In this document: positions 17,144 through 26,611 of the stretch, piece after piece | Position numbering within the stretch: position 1 is the first letter of the stretch | Layout of the letters: the number at the start of each line of letters is the position of its first letter | Source: an uncultured Alphaproteobacteria bacterium | Lineage (GTDB): Bacteria; Pseudomonadota; Alphaproteobacteria; Rs-D84 | DNA length: 64,000 nucleotides | NCBI GenBank assembly: GCA_944392565.1 | Contig: CALXWX010000002.1 | Span: 1 to 64,000, forward strand | Direction of reading: 5' to 3' | Program-made: the position numbers and the translations under genes | Notes under the pieces: generated by a model | Seen by the model: only the letters and a program-made list of their open reading frames with translations | What the model was told of the DNA's origin: nothing | Database searches by the model: none

Positions 17144-17229
17144 TTCTTTTGCACGATTGCATTTTGTGCTTTTATTTTTCATATAAAAATTTTAGTATAT
17201 AATTTAATTAAACAAAGGATATTTTTATC

Positions 17230-18222
17230 ATGTCTGAACAGATTGTTTTAACGGGGATCAAGCCAACAGGCACGCCGCACATGGGCAACTATATCGGCGC
17301 ATTGCATCCATTAATTGAAATGGCAAAAACGCGCAAGACATTTGTGTTTATTGCAGATTTGCATGCGTTAAATATAATTCATGATCCAAACCAAATTCGC
17401 CAGCATACATATGAAATCGCCGCGATTTTATTGGCATTGGGGTTAAACCTGGAAAATGCAACATTATTTCGCCAATCCGATATTGTCCAGGTTTCGCAAT
17501 TATCCACAATGTTGATGAATGTAACGCCAAAGGGTTTAATGAACCGCGCCCATTCGTACAAGGCGGCGGTTGAAAAAAACATGGCATCTGGCGCGGATGT
17601 TGATGCGGGGGTTAATATGGGATTGTACACATATCCAATACTGATGGCGGCGGATATATTGTTGTATAATACAGATGTTGTCCCGGTTGGTGCCGACCAG
17701 AAACAGCATGTTGAATTCGCGCGCGATATCGCGGGATATTTTAATCATACATACGGCGAAATATTTAAATTGCCTGAACCCGTTATCAGTGCTGACGCGG
17801 GCATTATCCCGGGATTGGATGGTCGGAAAATGAGCAAGTCTTACGACAACATCATTCCTTTATTTGCCCCAGAAAGCGAATTGAAAAAAAAGATTATGCG
17901 CATTATCACCGACAGTAAATTACCGGACGAGCCAAAAAATCCAGATGAATCGACAATATTCCAATTATATCGTCAATTTGCAAATGCGGATGAAATTGCC
18001 GATATGCGTGCGCGCTTTGAACGGGGTGGCATGGGATATGGCGATGCGAAACGAATTTTATTTGAAAAAATAAATTCTGTATTATCCGCGCCGCGTGCAG
18101 AATATGAACGATTGATGTCAAACACATCTGAATTGGATAATGTTTTGGCATCTGGCGCGGCGCGTGCGCGCGCTGTTGCGGAAAAAACATATGAACGCGT
18201 TCATCGTGCAATGTTGGGATAA
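17230..18222 (+). CDS. trpS: Tryptophanyl-tRNA synthetase
   Basis: Class I synthetase charging tRNA(Trp). The 330 residues show the HIGH-like motif GTPHMGNYIGA near residues 13-23 and the KMSKS loop GRKMSKSYDN around 198-207, with TrpRS segments VPVGADQKQH and MNVTPKGLMNRAHSYKAAV. Length is normal. An AAAGGAT site precedes the ATG. The upstream region holds its own TATAAT and the possible leader ORF. Confidence 0.97.
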   Translation: MSEQIVLTGIKPTGTPHMGNYIGALHPLIEMAKTRKTFVFIADLHALNIIHDPNQIRQHTYEIAAILLALGLNLENATLFRQSDIVQVSQLSTMLMNVTPKGLMNRAHSYKAAVEKNMASGADVDAGVNMGLYTYPILMAADILLYNTDVVPVGADQKQHVEFARDIAGYFNHTYGEIFKLPEPVISADAGIIPGLDGRKMSKSYDNIIPLFAPESELKKKIMRIITDSKLPDEPKNPDESTIFQLYRQFANADEIADMRARFERGGMGYGDAKRILFEKINSVLSAPRAEYERLMSNTSELDNVLASGAARARAVAEKTYERVHRAMLG

Positions 18223-18260
18223 TGCTGATATAATAAATAAACACAAAAAAGGGAGAGAAC

Positions 18261-19004
18261 ATGAAAAATGCATTAATCTGGACGGGCAGTGTAATTGGCG
18301 TTGGTGCCATATTGGCATTATTGTTTGGTTGGCTGGACAAGCCAGACATGCCGCGAACAATATCTGTAAATGGCGAATGTTTAACCACCGCGCCAAAGGA
18401 CAGAACCGCAATCACATTACGCGTTACGACATTGGACAAATCTGCCGCCACATCAATGAAAATGGCAACGGCAAAGATTACAGAAATCACAAATTATCTG
18501 AAAACCCAAGATGTCCAGATGCAGACCACAGAATTTAATTCATATGAACGGTCTGAATGGAATCGCGAATTGGAAAAATCTGTTGTTCTGGGGACTGAAA
18601 CCACCATCGCCATAGAGGTTTCTGCCGACAACATCGAAACGATTGAAAAAATATTAACACAATTTGCGGGACAAGAAGATGTATATTCTGAAAACCTGCG
18701 CATGTACACCAGTGCAGAGGCAATGAAACCAATCCTGGAAGATTGCCTGGGGGCTGCGGTTGAAAACGCGCGCGAACGTGCAAATGCATTGGCGGCGGGC
18801 GATGGTCGCAGTGCCGGCAAAATGTTAAGCGTTTCATACAGTGTTGGTGGGGCGTCCACGATACAGCCGCGGTCATCAAACTTTTTAACCGCGTCTGCCA
18901 AGATGGCGGTTGCCGATGCCCAGGCTTTTTCCGCCGCCGGCAGCATTGTTGCCAAAGATACCGAAGTATCAGTCAGTGTATCTGCAACATTTGAAATAAA
19001 GTAA
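18261..19004 (+). CDS. SIMPL (DUF541) domain protein
   Basis: Envelope protein of the SIMPL/DUF541 family, function poorly known. The 247 residues have an N-terminal membrane anchor or signal (about 5-24). One SIMPL domain runs from TISVNGECL to SVSVSATFEIK, with the usual conserved ENARERANALA helix near the C-terminal part. A GGGAGAG site precedes the ATG. The next gene starts 7 nt after the stop. Confidence 0.88.
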   Translation: MKNALIWTGSVIGVGAILALLFGWLDKPDMPRTISVNGECLTTAPKDRTAITLRVTTLDKSAATSMKMATAKITEITNYLKTQDVQMQTTEFNSYERSEWNRELEKSVVLGTETTIAIEVSADNIETIEKILTQFAGQEDVYSENLRMYTSAEAMKPILEDCLGAAVENARERANALAAGDGRSAGKMLSVSYSVGGASTIQPRSSNFLTASAKMAVADAQAFSAAGSIVAKDTEVSVSVSATFEIK

Positions 19005-19011
19005 AAATATT

Positions 19012-19935
19012 ATGAATGACGCGGTTGCCGAATTTATAGAATATTTAACGCAGACCAAAAATTATTCTGCGCATACGGCAACCGCGTACGAAACAGATAT
19101 TCACGATTTTATAAAATTTTATGAAAATTATAATGGCGCCACAGTTGATTTAAGTAATATTGCACGCGCCGATGCAATATGTTTTCGTGCATGGTTGGCG
19201 GATCGTGCGCGCCGCGGGTTGGCACATAAATCAACGGCGCGCGCATTATCATCGCTGCGCGGATTTTATAAATACCTGGCAAAACATCATAATATCGAAA
19301 ACAGTGCAATTGGGTTAATTTCATCGCCGCGTGTTCCACGAAAATTGTCCAAGGCAATCCAGGTCAGCGATGTTGAACATATGCATGACGCAATTCGTGA
19401 TATTGATGAACGCGAACCTTGGATTGCTGCGCGTGATTGGGCGCTGGTCATGCTGATATTCGGATGCGGTCTGCGTATATCCGAAGCGTTATCGTTAAAA
19501 AACATTGACATTCGTGGTCGCCCAGACGCATTGCGCATATTGGGCAAGGGATCCAAAGAACGCATTGTTCCGATATTACCACCGGTGCTGGATGCGATTG
19601 AAAAATATACGCGCATGCGTCCGTTTGGCACGGCACCAGATGACCCACTGTTTCGCAGTGTTCGCGGTCTGCCCATGACGGCGCGCATGGCGGAAAAGGT
19701 CATTGAAAAATTGCGACATTATTTACAGTTGCCCGATTATGTAACCCCCCACGCATTGCGTCATACATTTGCCACCGCCATGCTGGCGGGTGGGGCAGAT
19801 TTGCGCAGTTTGCAAGAATTATTGGGACATGCATCACTGTCCACAACACAATTGTATACGCGGGTGAACATGTCTGAAATTCAAAACATATACGAACATG
19901 CCCATCCCCGCGCACATATGGATAAAGACTTATGA
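19012..19935 (+). CDS. Tyrosine recombinase XerC/XerD
   Basis: Site-specific recombinase for chromosome dimer resolution. It has an N-terminal SAM-like core-binding domain (about 1-90) and a C-terminal catalytic domain. Catalytic residues can be read in FGCGLRISEAL (Arg), GKGSKERIVP (Lys), HALRHTFAT (His, Arg), LLGHASLSTTQLYT (His, Tyr). Length (307) fits XerC/D rather than a phage integrase. Which of the two cannot be told. Likely co-transcribed with the SIMPL gene. Confidence 0.92.
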   Translation: MNDAVAEFIEYLTQTKNYSAHTATAYETDIHDFIKFYENYNGATVDLSNIARADAICFRAWLADRARRGLAHKSTARALSSLRGFYKYLAKHHNIENSAIGLISSPRVPRKLSKAIQVSDVEHMHDAIRDIDEREPWIAARDWALVMLIFGCGLRISEALSLKNIDIRGRPDALRILGKGSKERIVPILPPVLDAIEKYTRMRPFGTAPDDPLFRSVRGLPMTARMAEKVIEKLRHYLQLPDYVTPHALRHTFATAMLAGGADLRSLQELLGHASLSTTQLYTRVNMSEIQNIYEHAHPRAHMDKDL

Positions 19936-19959
19936 TATGCGTTTTATCATATTTGTCAT

Positions 19960-20245
19960 GCGTGGCATAGCGAAGCAATCCAGTAAATTATGCACGCGCG
20001 TATGCGACAAATTAATAGAACACAATAAAAAATAAAGCACCGCACCAAGTTCCCCTCCGTTGGAGGGGTGCCGCGCAGCGGCGGGGTGGTCAGAGAATGC
20101 AAGAACGCGTTCCCATTCTGTCCCCGGGTACGCTGCCCCACACACCTCTGTCATTGCGAGTGAAACGAAGCAATCCAGTAAATTATGCACGCTTATGCGT
20201 GCGACTTTATTTGCACTCTGAACTTTGTACTCTGCACTTTGTAAA
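19960..20245. repeat. Dispersed repeat, second locus
   Basis: Two partial copies of the repeat core seen at 48-115: a degenerate one at about 19972-20012 and a better one at 20151-20205 with the GCACGC-TTAT-GCGTGC hairpin. Between them a CCCCTCC/GGAGGGG hairpin precedes the GCGCAGCGGCGGGG block also present at base 1. As at the first locus, it lies just beyond the terminator of a minus-strand gene. Confidence 0.75.
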
Positions 20246-20267
20246 AAACGGGGCAACGCCCCGTGTT
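20246..20267 (-). terminator. Terminator of Cys-rich protein gene
   Basis: ACGGGGC-AAC-GCCCCGT (20248-20264) with an A run on the plus side (T run on the minus strand), next to the stop codon. Confidence 0.8.
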
Positions 20268-22673
20268 TTACATACTGTCATCATATACTGAATATGTCGT
20301 GCCGCCTGAATTTATACGCAAACTGCCCTTGGTCGCCGTTGACATATTCCCATAGAACACATCACCATTTATACTGATGTTCAATGATGGTGTGGTCTTT
20401 TTCGTACTGCGCAGATATATCTTTTCATCACCAACATTTAATACGCGCCCACAATCACCCGCTTCATCCGCCCCAAGCCCAGAACCAATCGTGGTTAACC
20501 CCGACGCACATGCATTACGCCCCAGTGTGGATGTTTGTGATACTGTGCCACCGGCACCCCAATATCCAACACCGACATTCACGCATCCATCACCCGCCGT
20601 TGGAACATATTCACCACCAGAACATGTGATTTTACAATCCGATGCAGAATCATGATTTGTTAATGCCGTGCCACTGATGGTGTAATCACGGTTGCACGAT
20701 GTGCATGATGTTGCTGTGCCGCCCGCGCTGTATGTATTACCAGTGCATATCGTACACATATTACGCAAAGGATACAGACCACTTTCAATAATCAATGTAC
20801 CATCCTGGAATTGTGAATCCAATATTGCACCTGGTTTTGCCGCAACGCCAACCGCAAGCACTGGTCCATCCCACCTGGTTGGGCTGCTGGCTGTTTGAAG
20901 GATTGCAACAGTATCTGCAGTATCATCCGCCATACAATTTGGATTTGCCGCACTGGGGTCATTTGTCCCTTGCGCGCATTGTGTATATGACGATGCGCCC
21001 GCGCTTCCTGTGTACTCAAACCCCGGGGTTAATTCCGGACATGCCGTACATTCTTTTACATTCCCACCCGCACTGTATGTCCCAACGCCACATTCTGTAC
21101 ATAAATTAGCAATATCGTATTCACCCGTAACTTGTAATCCGCCACTGCTGTTCACACGACTATCCAGTATTGCACCCGGGTCGGCGGTAATTTCTTCACC
21201 CGTTATTCCCAATCCCCATGATGTCGCAGAATCTGCGTACTGGCGTATTGTTCCACTGGAACATTGATGATTAATACGACTGACATCATCAATTTGTTGC
21301 ATACATTGTGTATATGATGTCATGCCGGTTATATTCCCATATTCAAAACCAGACGTTACTGTTGGGCATGCTGTACATGCATGTATATCACCACCAGAAC
21401 TGTATGTTCCAACGCCGCATTGCGCACATGTCATATTGATACCACTGCCCGATACATATGCCCCCGGTTCCGCACGGAATGTGGTATGTTCTGTTGCCGT
21501 GGATGCCCATGTGGTTCCACTGCTGGCGTATCGGCGTAATTGCCCCGATGCGCAATATGAACTGATACTGGTTGCGTTGCGATATTCAAAACATTGCCCG
21601 TATCCAGACCATCCGGTACCGGTACCCTGGGTCCAGCCACTGGTCGCCGTTGGGCAATCATATTGTATGCCACTGGTACAATATGTCGCGCCACTGCAAC
21701 GTGATTGCCCCGTACAGTTATTTCCACTGGTATTGCATCCAGTTGTATAGTATCCCGTGCTGACCGTGCTGCATGAACCGGCGCCCGCCGCACTATATTT
21801 TGTGCGCCCGGAACAGGCACGGCAAGCATACGAAGTGCCATAATATGCATTATGTGCCGGACGATATGTTCCCGCCGCACACCTGGTCAATGTCGTTCCA
21901 GTTGTCCCATTGCGCACATATCCCGCACTTACAGATAAATAACAGCGATTTATAGATGTCCCCGATGTTGTTGATGCGGTTGTATAACTGGTTGGACATG
22001 CAGTACGCGTACTGCTTGACCCAAAACTTACAGTGTGTGCTGCCTTGTAATATCCAATACCAACCGCGGTACAACCAGGGTCTGTCTTGGTTGCCAAATA
22101 GTATCCGGCACTGCAATTAATTTGGCATTGTGTAGAAGATGTTTTCCCATTTCTGGTATTATCATCATATCCACTGGGACAATTATATTTTACACCATTG
22201 GTGCAATATGTCGCCCCTGTACATTGTGCTTGTCCCGTTCGCGTTGTTGATGTTCCGCCGGTTGAATAGTATCCAGACGATACTGTATTTCGTCCCTGGG
22301 CACTGGACGAAACATTAAATGTACCACCCGGACAATAATAATTATTACCACCACACGCCGAACACGATGTTGCGTTTGCCTTTAAATAATAACCAGCACT
22401 GCATGTAACACTGCTTTTATCTGGGCAATACAGACCGCCCCGGCACGAATACCCCGACGGACATGATTTACATGAATTGCCCGCAGACAAATCATATGAT
22501 TCCATTAATTCGCCATTTCTGTATGCATTGCCATCACATTCAGAGATATAATACCCGGAATTACACGATGTGTATTTACGATATGTTGGACAGTTATATC
22601 CCGCCGCAAATGCATTATTTCCAATAAAACATAATATGAACAAGCCCGCTAAACAGCGTAATAATTTTGACAT
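20268..22673 (-). CDS. Secreted Cys-rich repeat protein, 801 residues
   Basis: Predicted exported protein with many short Cys-rich modules of the form C..G.Y..G....C..C, like growth-factor-receptor/TNFR-type repeats. A signal peptide (MSKLLRCLAGLFILCFIG... cut after AFA) is followed by AGYNCPTYRKYTSCNSGYY. The first 60 or so residues are nearly identical to the 2109-residue protein at 52163-58492. GTG 22682 is possible, but ATG 22673 follows GGGAAG. The C-terminal 60 residues lack Cys. Probably a surface or adhesion protein stabilised by disulfides; true function unknown. Confidence 0.8.
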   Translation of the reverse strand: MSKLLRCLAGLFILCFIGNNAFAAGYNCPTYRKYTSCNSGYYISECDGNAYRNGELMESYDLSAGNSCKSCPSGYSCRGGLYCPDKSSVTCSAGYYLKANATSCSACGGNNYYCPGGTFNVSSSAQGRNTVSSGYYSTGGTSTTRTGQAQCTGATYCTNGVKYNCPSGYDDNTRNGKTSSTQCQINCSAGYYLATKTDPGCTAVGIGYYKAAHTVSFGSSSTRTACPTSYTTASTTSGTSINRCYLSVSAGYVRNGTTGTTLTRCAAGTYRPAHNAYYGTSYACRACSGRTKYSAAGAGSCSTVSTGYYTTGCNTSGNNCTGQSRCSGATYCTSGIQYDCPTATSGWTQGTGTGWSGYGQCFEYRNATSISSYCASGQLRRYASSGTTWASTATEHTTFRAEPGAYVSGSGINMTCAQCGVGTYSSGGDIHACTACPTVTSGFEYGNITGMTSYTQCMQQIDDVSRINHQCSSGTIRQYADSATSWGLGITGEEITADPGAILDSRVNSSGGLQVTGEYDIANLCTECGVGTYSAGGNVKECTACPELTPGFEYTGSAGASSYTQCAQGTNDPSAANPNCMADDTADTVAILQTASSPTRWDGPVLAVGVAAKPGAILDSQFQDGTLIIESGLYPLRNMCTICTGNTYSAGGTATSCTSCNRDYTISGTALTNHDSASDCKITCSGGEYVPTAGDGCVNVGVGYWGAGGTVSQTSTLGRNACASGLTTIGSGLGADEAGDCGRVLNVGDEKIYLRSTKKTTPSLNISINGDVFYGNMSTATKGSLRINSGGTTYSVYDDSM

Positions 22674-22704
22674 TCTTCCCACTTCTTTTTCTCTTTATGA
22701 CACT

Positions 22705-22734
22705 ATTTTATGAAAAACGGGGTATATGTTGCAA
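22705..22734 (-). promoter_or_regulatory. Promoter of 801-residue Cys-rich gene
   Basis: TTGCAA (22729-22734), 18 nt, TAAAAT (22705-22710) on the minus strand. The paralogous gene at 58492 has TTGCAC-18-TAGAAT with the same spacing and an ACATAT just after the -35. Confidence 0.6.
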
Positions 22735-22763
22735 GTAAAAAAATACGGCAATAATGATTTCGA

Positions 22764-22791
22764 TTGAAAAACAAAAAAATACTGATACCAT
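22764..22791 (+). promoter_or_regulatory. rnpB promoter
   Basis: TTGAAA (22764-22769), 16 nt, TACCAT (22786-22791), about 8 nt before the predicted 5' end of the RNA. Confidence 0.6.
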
Positions 22792-22799
22792 TTTATTCG

Positions 22800-23127
22800 C
22801 AGATGGGCAGAGCATAGCTGGCTGGAATTTATTCAGTTGGAGGAAAGTCCGGACTGCATGGGACAGCGTACCGGCTAATGACCGGGCGGGGCGACCCGAC
22901 GATTAGAGCAACAGTGACGAATCGATTGAAAAATATCGGGTGAAACGGGCAATCTCTACGCGCAGCAACTTCAAATAGGTCCCCTATACATGTCCCAGGT
23001 TTGGGGACGGGTAGAAGGCTTGACATCTTGTGGTAACACATTATGCAGACTAATTATGCTCGCTACCTTTGCTTGGTTGGAAACGACTGGGCTTTGGCAG
23101 AACAGAATCCGGCTTATCGCACATCTG
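22800..23127 (+). ncRNA. rnpB: RNase P RNA, type A
   Basis: Catalytic RNA of RNase P, which trims the 5' ends of tRNA precursors. The universal 5' signature GAGGAAAGTCCGGACT is at about 22840-22855. The 3' signature ACAGAATCCGGCTTATCG is at about 23102-23119. The ends pair as CAGATG (22800-22805) with CATCTG (23122-23127). Length about 328 nt. Confidence 0.95.
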
Positions 23128-23130
23128 TGA

Positions 23131-23160
23131 AACATCCCGTTGGGATGTTTTTTATTTTTT
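23131..23160 (+). terminator. rnpB terminator
   Basis: AACATCCC (23131-23138) and GGGATGTT (23142-23149) with a long T run. Confidence 0.9.
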
Positions 23161-23247
23161 TGTTGTTTTTAATTTAAAATTTATGCTTTACTTGATTTTG
23201 AATAATGAATACAATCAAATCGTTAAACAAACAAAGGAAGGATTAAT

Positions 23248-23760
23248 ATGCCAACAAAACCTGTTAAAAAAACAACTGCAAAGCCAGCGGCAACAAAAAA
23301 AACAACTAAAAAGACAGTCGCGGCAAAAAAAACAGCAAAACAGACAACAAAGAAAGTTGTTGCAGATGATGTCGCACCAGATATGACTGTTGCGGCGGCG
23401 CCGGTTATGGAAAATGCAGCAAAATGCCCATGTGGCGAAAATTGTAAATGTGGCGCGGATTGCAAATGCGGTCGCGGTGGTTCAAAATTTGGTCGCTTTA
23501 TGATGAAATTAATCATCGCATTGATTATATTTGCATTGGGGTTTGCGGCGGCAAAATTATGTGATGAACGCGATTTCCGTGGACCGCGGGTTGACTTTGA
23601 TGATGGGTGTCTGGTTGTTTCATCGGTAAAATGCCCACAATTACAGGCGTTATTACCAGTTATGGACATTGACCAAGATGGTTGCATTACACGCGATGAA
23701 TTCCGTGCGGTTAATGCAGAATTGCATCGTCAAATGCGTGCCGCAGATATGCGTGATTAA
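23248..23760 (+). CDS. Lys-rich, Cys-cluster, TM, EF-hand protein
   Basis: Unusual 170-residue composite; no family recognised. Residues 1-40 are Lys/Ala/Thr repeats like histone H1 tails. Residues about 60-77 hold CPCGENCKCGADCKCG, a six-Cys cluster resembling a small metallothionein. A membrane helix spans about 87-105. The C-terminal part has two Cys and one canonical EF-hand loop DIDQDGCITRDE near 139-150. The start follows AAGGAAGGATTAAT. Orientation across the membrane is unknown; a metal- or calcium-responsive membrane protein is only a guess. Confidence 0.75.
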   Translation: MPTKPVKKTTAKPAATKKTTKKTVAAKKTAKQTTKKVVADDVAPDMTVAAAPVMENAAKCPCGENCKCGADCKCGRGGSKFGRFMMKLIIALIIFALGFAAAKLCDERDFRGPRVDFDDGCLVVSSVKCPQLQALLPVMDIDQDGCITRDEFRAVNAELHRQMRAADMRD

Positions 23761-23780
23761 TCATTATAAATTAATAAAAA

Positions 23781-23805
23781 ATCCGCCAAATGGCGGATTT
23801 TTATT
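23781..23805. terminator. Bidirectional terminator
   Basis: ATCCGCCA (23781-23788) and TGGCGGAT (23791-23798), flanked by A and T runs, between convergent genes. Confidence 0.85.
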
Positions 23806-24151
23806 TTGTATTTACGGCATAATTACCATAAATTTGTTTTGCATATTCCATGCGCGCATCCCAAAATTCATTGACCGGATCTTTCCAATTTGGTGCAATG
23901 TTCCGGGCAAAGTTCATTGCCGCCATTGGACCGAATACTTTTCGCCACCGCAAATATACTGGCATCGCATTTTTATAGTTTTGAATAATAAAACACGCAC
24001 AAATTTTTATTTCATATTCCGTGGATTTGGCCGGCACGGATTGCAATATTTTTGAAACCTGTTCAGAATTGCGCGTTATAAAAATTGCGCGATTTAAAAC
24101 TGTTGGCTTTATTTTGTGCTGTAAATAACTGGTAAAATCAAAAGGTTTCAT
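23801..24151 (-). CDS. Hypothetical protein, tandem paralogue A
   Basis: 116 residues, family not recognised, no signal or membrane segment. It resembles the neighbouring 24164-24505 product. Both begin with a helical segment containing NRA.F..RN. Both have an internal NY....Y motif and end in a P.W...(V/I)N.W..R segment. It lies 12 nt downstream of that gene and its stop overlaps the terminator. Probably the last gene of the dacA-holB-tatD-smpB transcript. Confidence 0.65.
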   Translation of the reverse strand: MKPFDFTSYLQHKIKPTVLNRAIFITRNSEQVSKILQSVPAKSTEYEIKICACFIIQNYKNAMPVYLRWRKVFGPMAAMNFARNIAPNWKDPVNEFWDARMEYAKQIYGNYAVNTK

Positions 24152-24163
24152 ACATGCTACCTT

Positions 24164-24505
24164 TTATTTACTGTTCGTATCCATCATTTTAATCGCCGCG
24201 GCATTGCGTACGGCAAACCATGTGTTAATTGCACGGCGCCATTGTGGTACAGCGACCTTTAACATACGCGCCGTCTTTTTATCGCGCAGCATTCCATTCA
24301 ATTTATCAAAAGTATATGTTGGTCGTTCATAGTTTATAATTATATGATTTGCCGCACCCATCAGTTCATTTGTTGAATAATCAACAAACCAATTACGACG
24401 AACCGACCCAATTGTGTCAACATTACGCATTAAAAATTTTGCGCGATTATAATCAGCCAATGATATTTGTGTTTTTATAAAATTTATTTTTTCATTTGTT
24501 GTCAT
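24164..24505 (-). CDS. Hypothetical protein, tandem paralogue B
   Basis: 113 residues, unrecognised, soluble and basic. It shares the pattern NRAKFLMRN near the N-terminus and PQWRRAINTWFAVRN near the C-terminus with paralogue A. It starts 2 nt after the smpB stop, so it is translated from the same transcript. The Arg/Trp-rich C-terminal helix could bind RNA or another protein, but nothing shows this directly. Confidence 0.65.
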   Translation of the reverse strand: MTTNEKINFIKTQISLADYNRAKFLMRNVDTIGSVRRNWFVDYSTNELMGAANHIIINYERPTYTFDKLNGMLRDKKTARMLKVAVPQWRRAINTWFAVRNAAAIKMMDTNSK

Positions 24506-24507
24506 AA

Positions 24508-24975
24508 TTAACCCTTTAAAATTCTTGCCTTGTTTTTATTCCATTCGCGTTGTTTGATTGTTTCGCGTTTGTCTACTTTATTTTTTCCATATCCAACACC
24601 CAACAGAACCTTTAACTTTCCACGGTTGTTAAAGTACAACTTTAATGGAACAATGGTTGCGCCTTTCTCTTGCAGTTTCCCAATTAAACGGTTTATTTGC
24701 GCACGATGTAATAATAATTGCCGCGCCCGCCGTTCATCAAAATTTACGATACGCGCCGCCGTGGGCAATTTTTGTATCTCTACCCCCGCCAGATATAAAT
24801 CATTTCCACGCCGTTGAACAAAACCGTCAACAATTGTGACCAATCCATACCGCACAGATTTTAATTCAGCCCCATTTAATGAAATCCCAGCCTCTATCGT
24901 ATCTTGGATAGAGTAATTAAACCGCGCTTTGCGGTTTTCAGAAACTTGACCAAATTTTATAATACTGCGTGGCAT
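24508..24975 (-). CDS. smpB: SsrA-binding protein SmpB
   Basis: RNA-binding partner of tmRNA in rescue of stalled ribosomes. The 155 residues include the typical NRKARFNYSI start, AGISLNGAELKSVR, and the basic C-terminal tail KRETIKQREWNKNKARILKG that enters the empty mRNA channel. The start at 24975 (MPRSIIKF) overlaps the end of tatD by 19 nt. Its RNA partner ssrA is also in this window (63105-63423). Confidence 0.97.
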   Translation of the reverse strand: MPRSIIKFGQVSENRKARFNYSIQDTIEAGISLNGAELKSVRYGLVTIVDGFVQRRGNDLYLAGVEIQKLPTAARIVNFDERRARQLLLHRAQINRLIGKLQEKGATIVPLKLYFNNRGKLKVLLGVGYGKNKVDKRETIKQREWNKNKARILKG

Positions 24976-25718
24976 TTTGGATACAGTCTTTGTGTGTTTT
25001 CTGCCAGTATAGGCGCCAATTCGTCTAAATGCAAGTTTTTGATTTGTGCCAATACGCGTGCAGTATCTGCAACAAATGCCGGTTCGCATACATTGCCACG
25101 ATGTGGTACCGGGGCGCAATATGGGCTGTCGGTTTCAATAACAATACGATCAATTGGTATTTTTGCGAATGTTTCGCGTATTTCGCCAGCATTTTTAAAT
25201 GTTAAAATGCCGCTGGCAGAAAAATAAAAACCGCGGTCCAGCATAATTTTTGCCAAATCCCACGAACTGGTAAAACAATGCATAACCCCGCGTACATCGC
25301 TGTTCAAGATTGCGATGGTGTCATCTTCGGCATCGCGCGTATGTACCGCCACGGGCAGGGCATATTTTTTTGCCAATTCTAGTTGCTGTTCAAATAATTT
25401 TATTTGTGCCGTGCGGTTTTCATTACCACAGTGGTAATCCAGTCCAATTTCACCAACCCCAACCACGCGTGGATGCGTTAATACCGCGTCTGTTAAATAC
25501 TGTGTCGCATCCACACCTGCATATTCGGGATGAATACCAATTGTTGCAAAAATATTATTGTGCGTTTCTGCGATTTTAATTGCACCCGGGATATCCGCGG
25601 GGTTGGCGGTTGGGCAAATTATCATGCCAACACCCGCCGCCGCGGCGCGCGTTAAAACATCATCTAAATCACCTGAAACATAATTATCTGTCAGATGACA
25701 ATGTGTATCTATAAGCAT
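24957..25718 (-). CDS. tatD: TatD family metal-dependent hydrolase
   Basis: TIM-barrel metallohydrolase with DNase activity in characterised members. Metal ligands are visible in DTHCHL (residues 4-9), GEIGLDYH, VHTRDAE, HCF and ETDSPYCAP. The 253 residues are normal length. It overlaps holB by 10 nt at its start and smpB at its end, forming part of a tightly packed operon. The holB-tatD pairing is common in bacteria. Confidence 0.95.
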   Translation of the reverse strand: MLIDTHCHLTDNYVSGDLDDVLTRAAAAGVGMIICPTANPADIPGAIKIAETHNNIFATIGIHPEYAGVDATQYLTDAVLTHPRVVGVGEIGLDYHCGNENRTAQIKLFEQQLELAKKYALPVAVHTRDAEDDTIAILNSDVRGVMHCFTSSWDLAKIMLDRGFYFSASGILTFKNAGEIRETFAKIPIDRIVIETDSPYCAPVPHRGNVCEPAFVADTARVLAQIKNLHLDELAPILAENTQRLYPKCHAVL

Positions 25719-26611
25719 TTTTTTATATCCGTGATTATTTTAAACAGTCCAATTTCTGGTTCCAGATATAATCTGTTTATATCTGAAATTGCATGCGTTG
25801 CAATCGGATATAATTCCGCCAGATTAAAAGATGCAATCGCATCCAGTAAAATTTCATATAATTCGGGTGATGCCGCAATTTTTTTTGCGATTGCCATCAT
25901 ATCTGCACTGTTGGCATTTGGATTTTGCAGACATTCCATTAATTCCGCATATATTGCATCGCCACCAGTTTTTTTCAGGTTCGCAATGCGACCAAAACTG
26001 CCATTTGCCAATCGCAATGTTTCATTGCTGATATCGGCATCTGGCATAAATTTTATGCATAAATCGCGCAATTCAGACATTGTCAGCGGACGCATTTTTT
26101 CAACACGCGCGCGTGAACGAACAGTTGGCAAAACATTCGCCAACTGATGAACAATCAGTAAAAATAATGTCTTGGCTGGTGGTTCTTCCAGTAATTTTAA
26201 TATTGCATTTGATGCCGATGTACTTAATTCATCCACAGAATCAATCAAAATAACGCGCCATTCACCCGACATAGATGACATTTGCATTTGGTCAATCATT
26301 GCGCGTACAGTATGTACAGAAATAACCTTGCTGTCGGGTTTTGGTGCGCCTTTTTTATCAATATTTCTTGATATATCAATTATAAAGAAATCCCCAACAT
26401 TTCCGTACACCATTTTGGCGATTTTGTATGCCATTGTGGCTTTACCAATGCCACGCGGACCCGCCAACATCCATACCGGATGTATCGGGTGTTCATTGCG
26501 CCCGTTCCATGCCACCAGAAAATCATTCATAACATCCGAATGACCAACCAATGTGTCATTATCCATTGGATGTGGAAAGTTATATGAATTTGCCGATTTT
26601 TTTGGCGCCAT
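25709..26611 (-). CDS. holB: DNA polymerase III subunit delta'
   Basis: Clamp-loader AAA+ subunit. The 300 residues contain an intact P-loop-like GPRGIGKAT, DSVDELSTSASNAILKLLEEPPAKT (the conserved NALLKxLEEPP stretch) and the SRAR sensor motif. The zinc-binding Cys cluster of classical delta' is not seen. It starts at the last base of dacA and overlaps tatD. Confidence 0.93.
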   Translation of the reverse strand: MAPKKSANSYNFPHPMDNDTLVGHSDVMNDFLVAWNGRNEHPIHPVWMLAGPRGIGKATMAYKIAKMVYGNVGDFFIIDISRNIDKKGAPKPDSKVISVHTVRAMIDQMQMSSMSGEWRVILIDSVDELSTSASNAILKLLEEPPAKTLFLLIVHQLANVLPTVRSRARVEKMRPLTMSELRDLCIKFMPDADISNETLRLANGSFGRIANLKKTGGDAIYAELMECLQNPNANSADMMAIAKKIAASPELYEILLDAIASFNLAELYPIATHAISDINRLYLEPEIGLFKIITDIKKCL

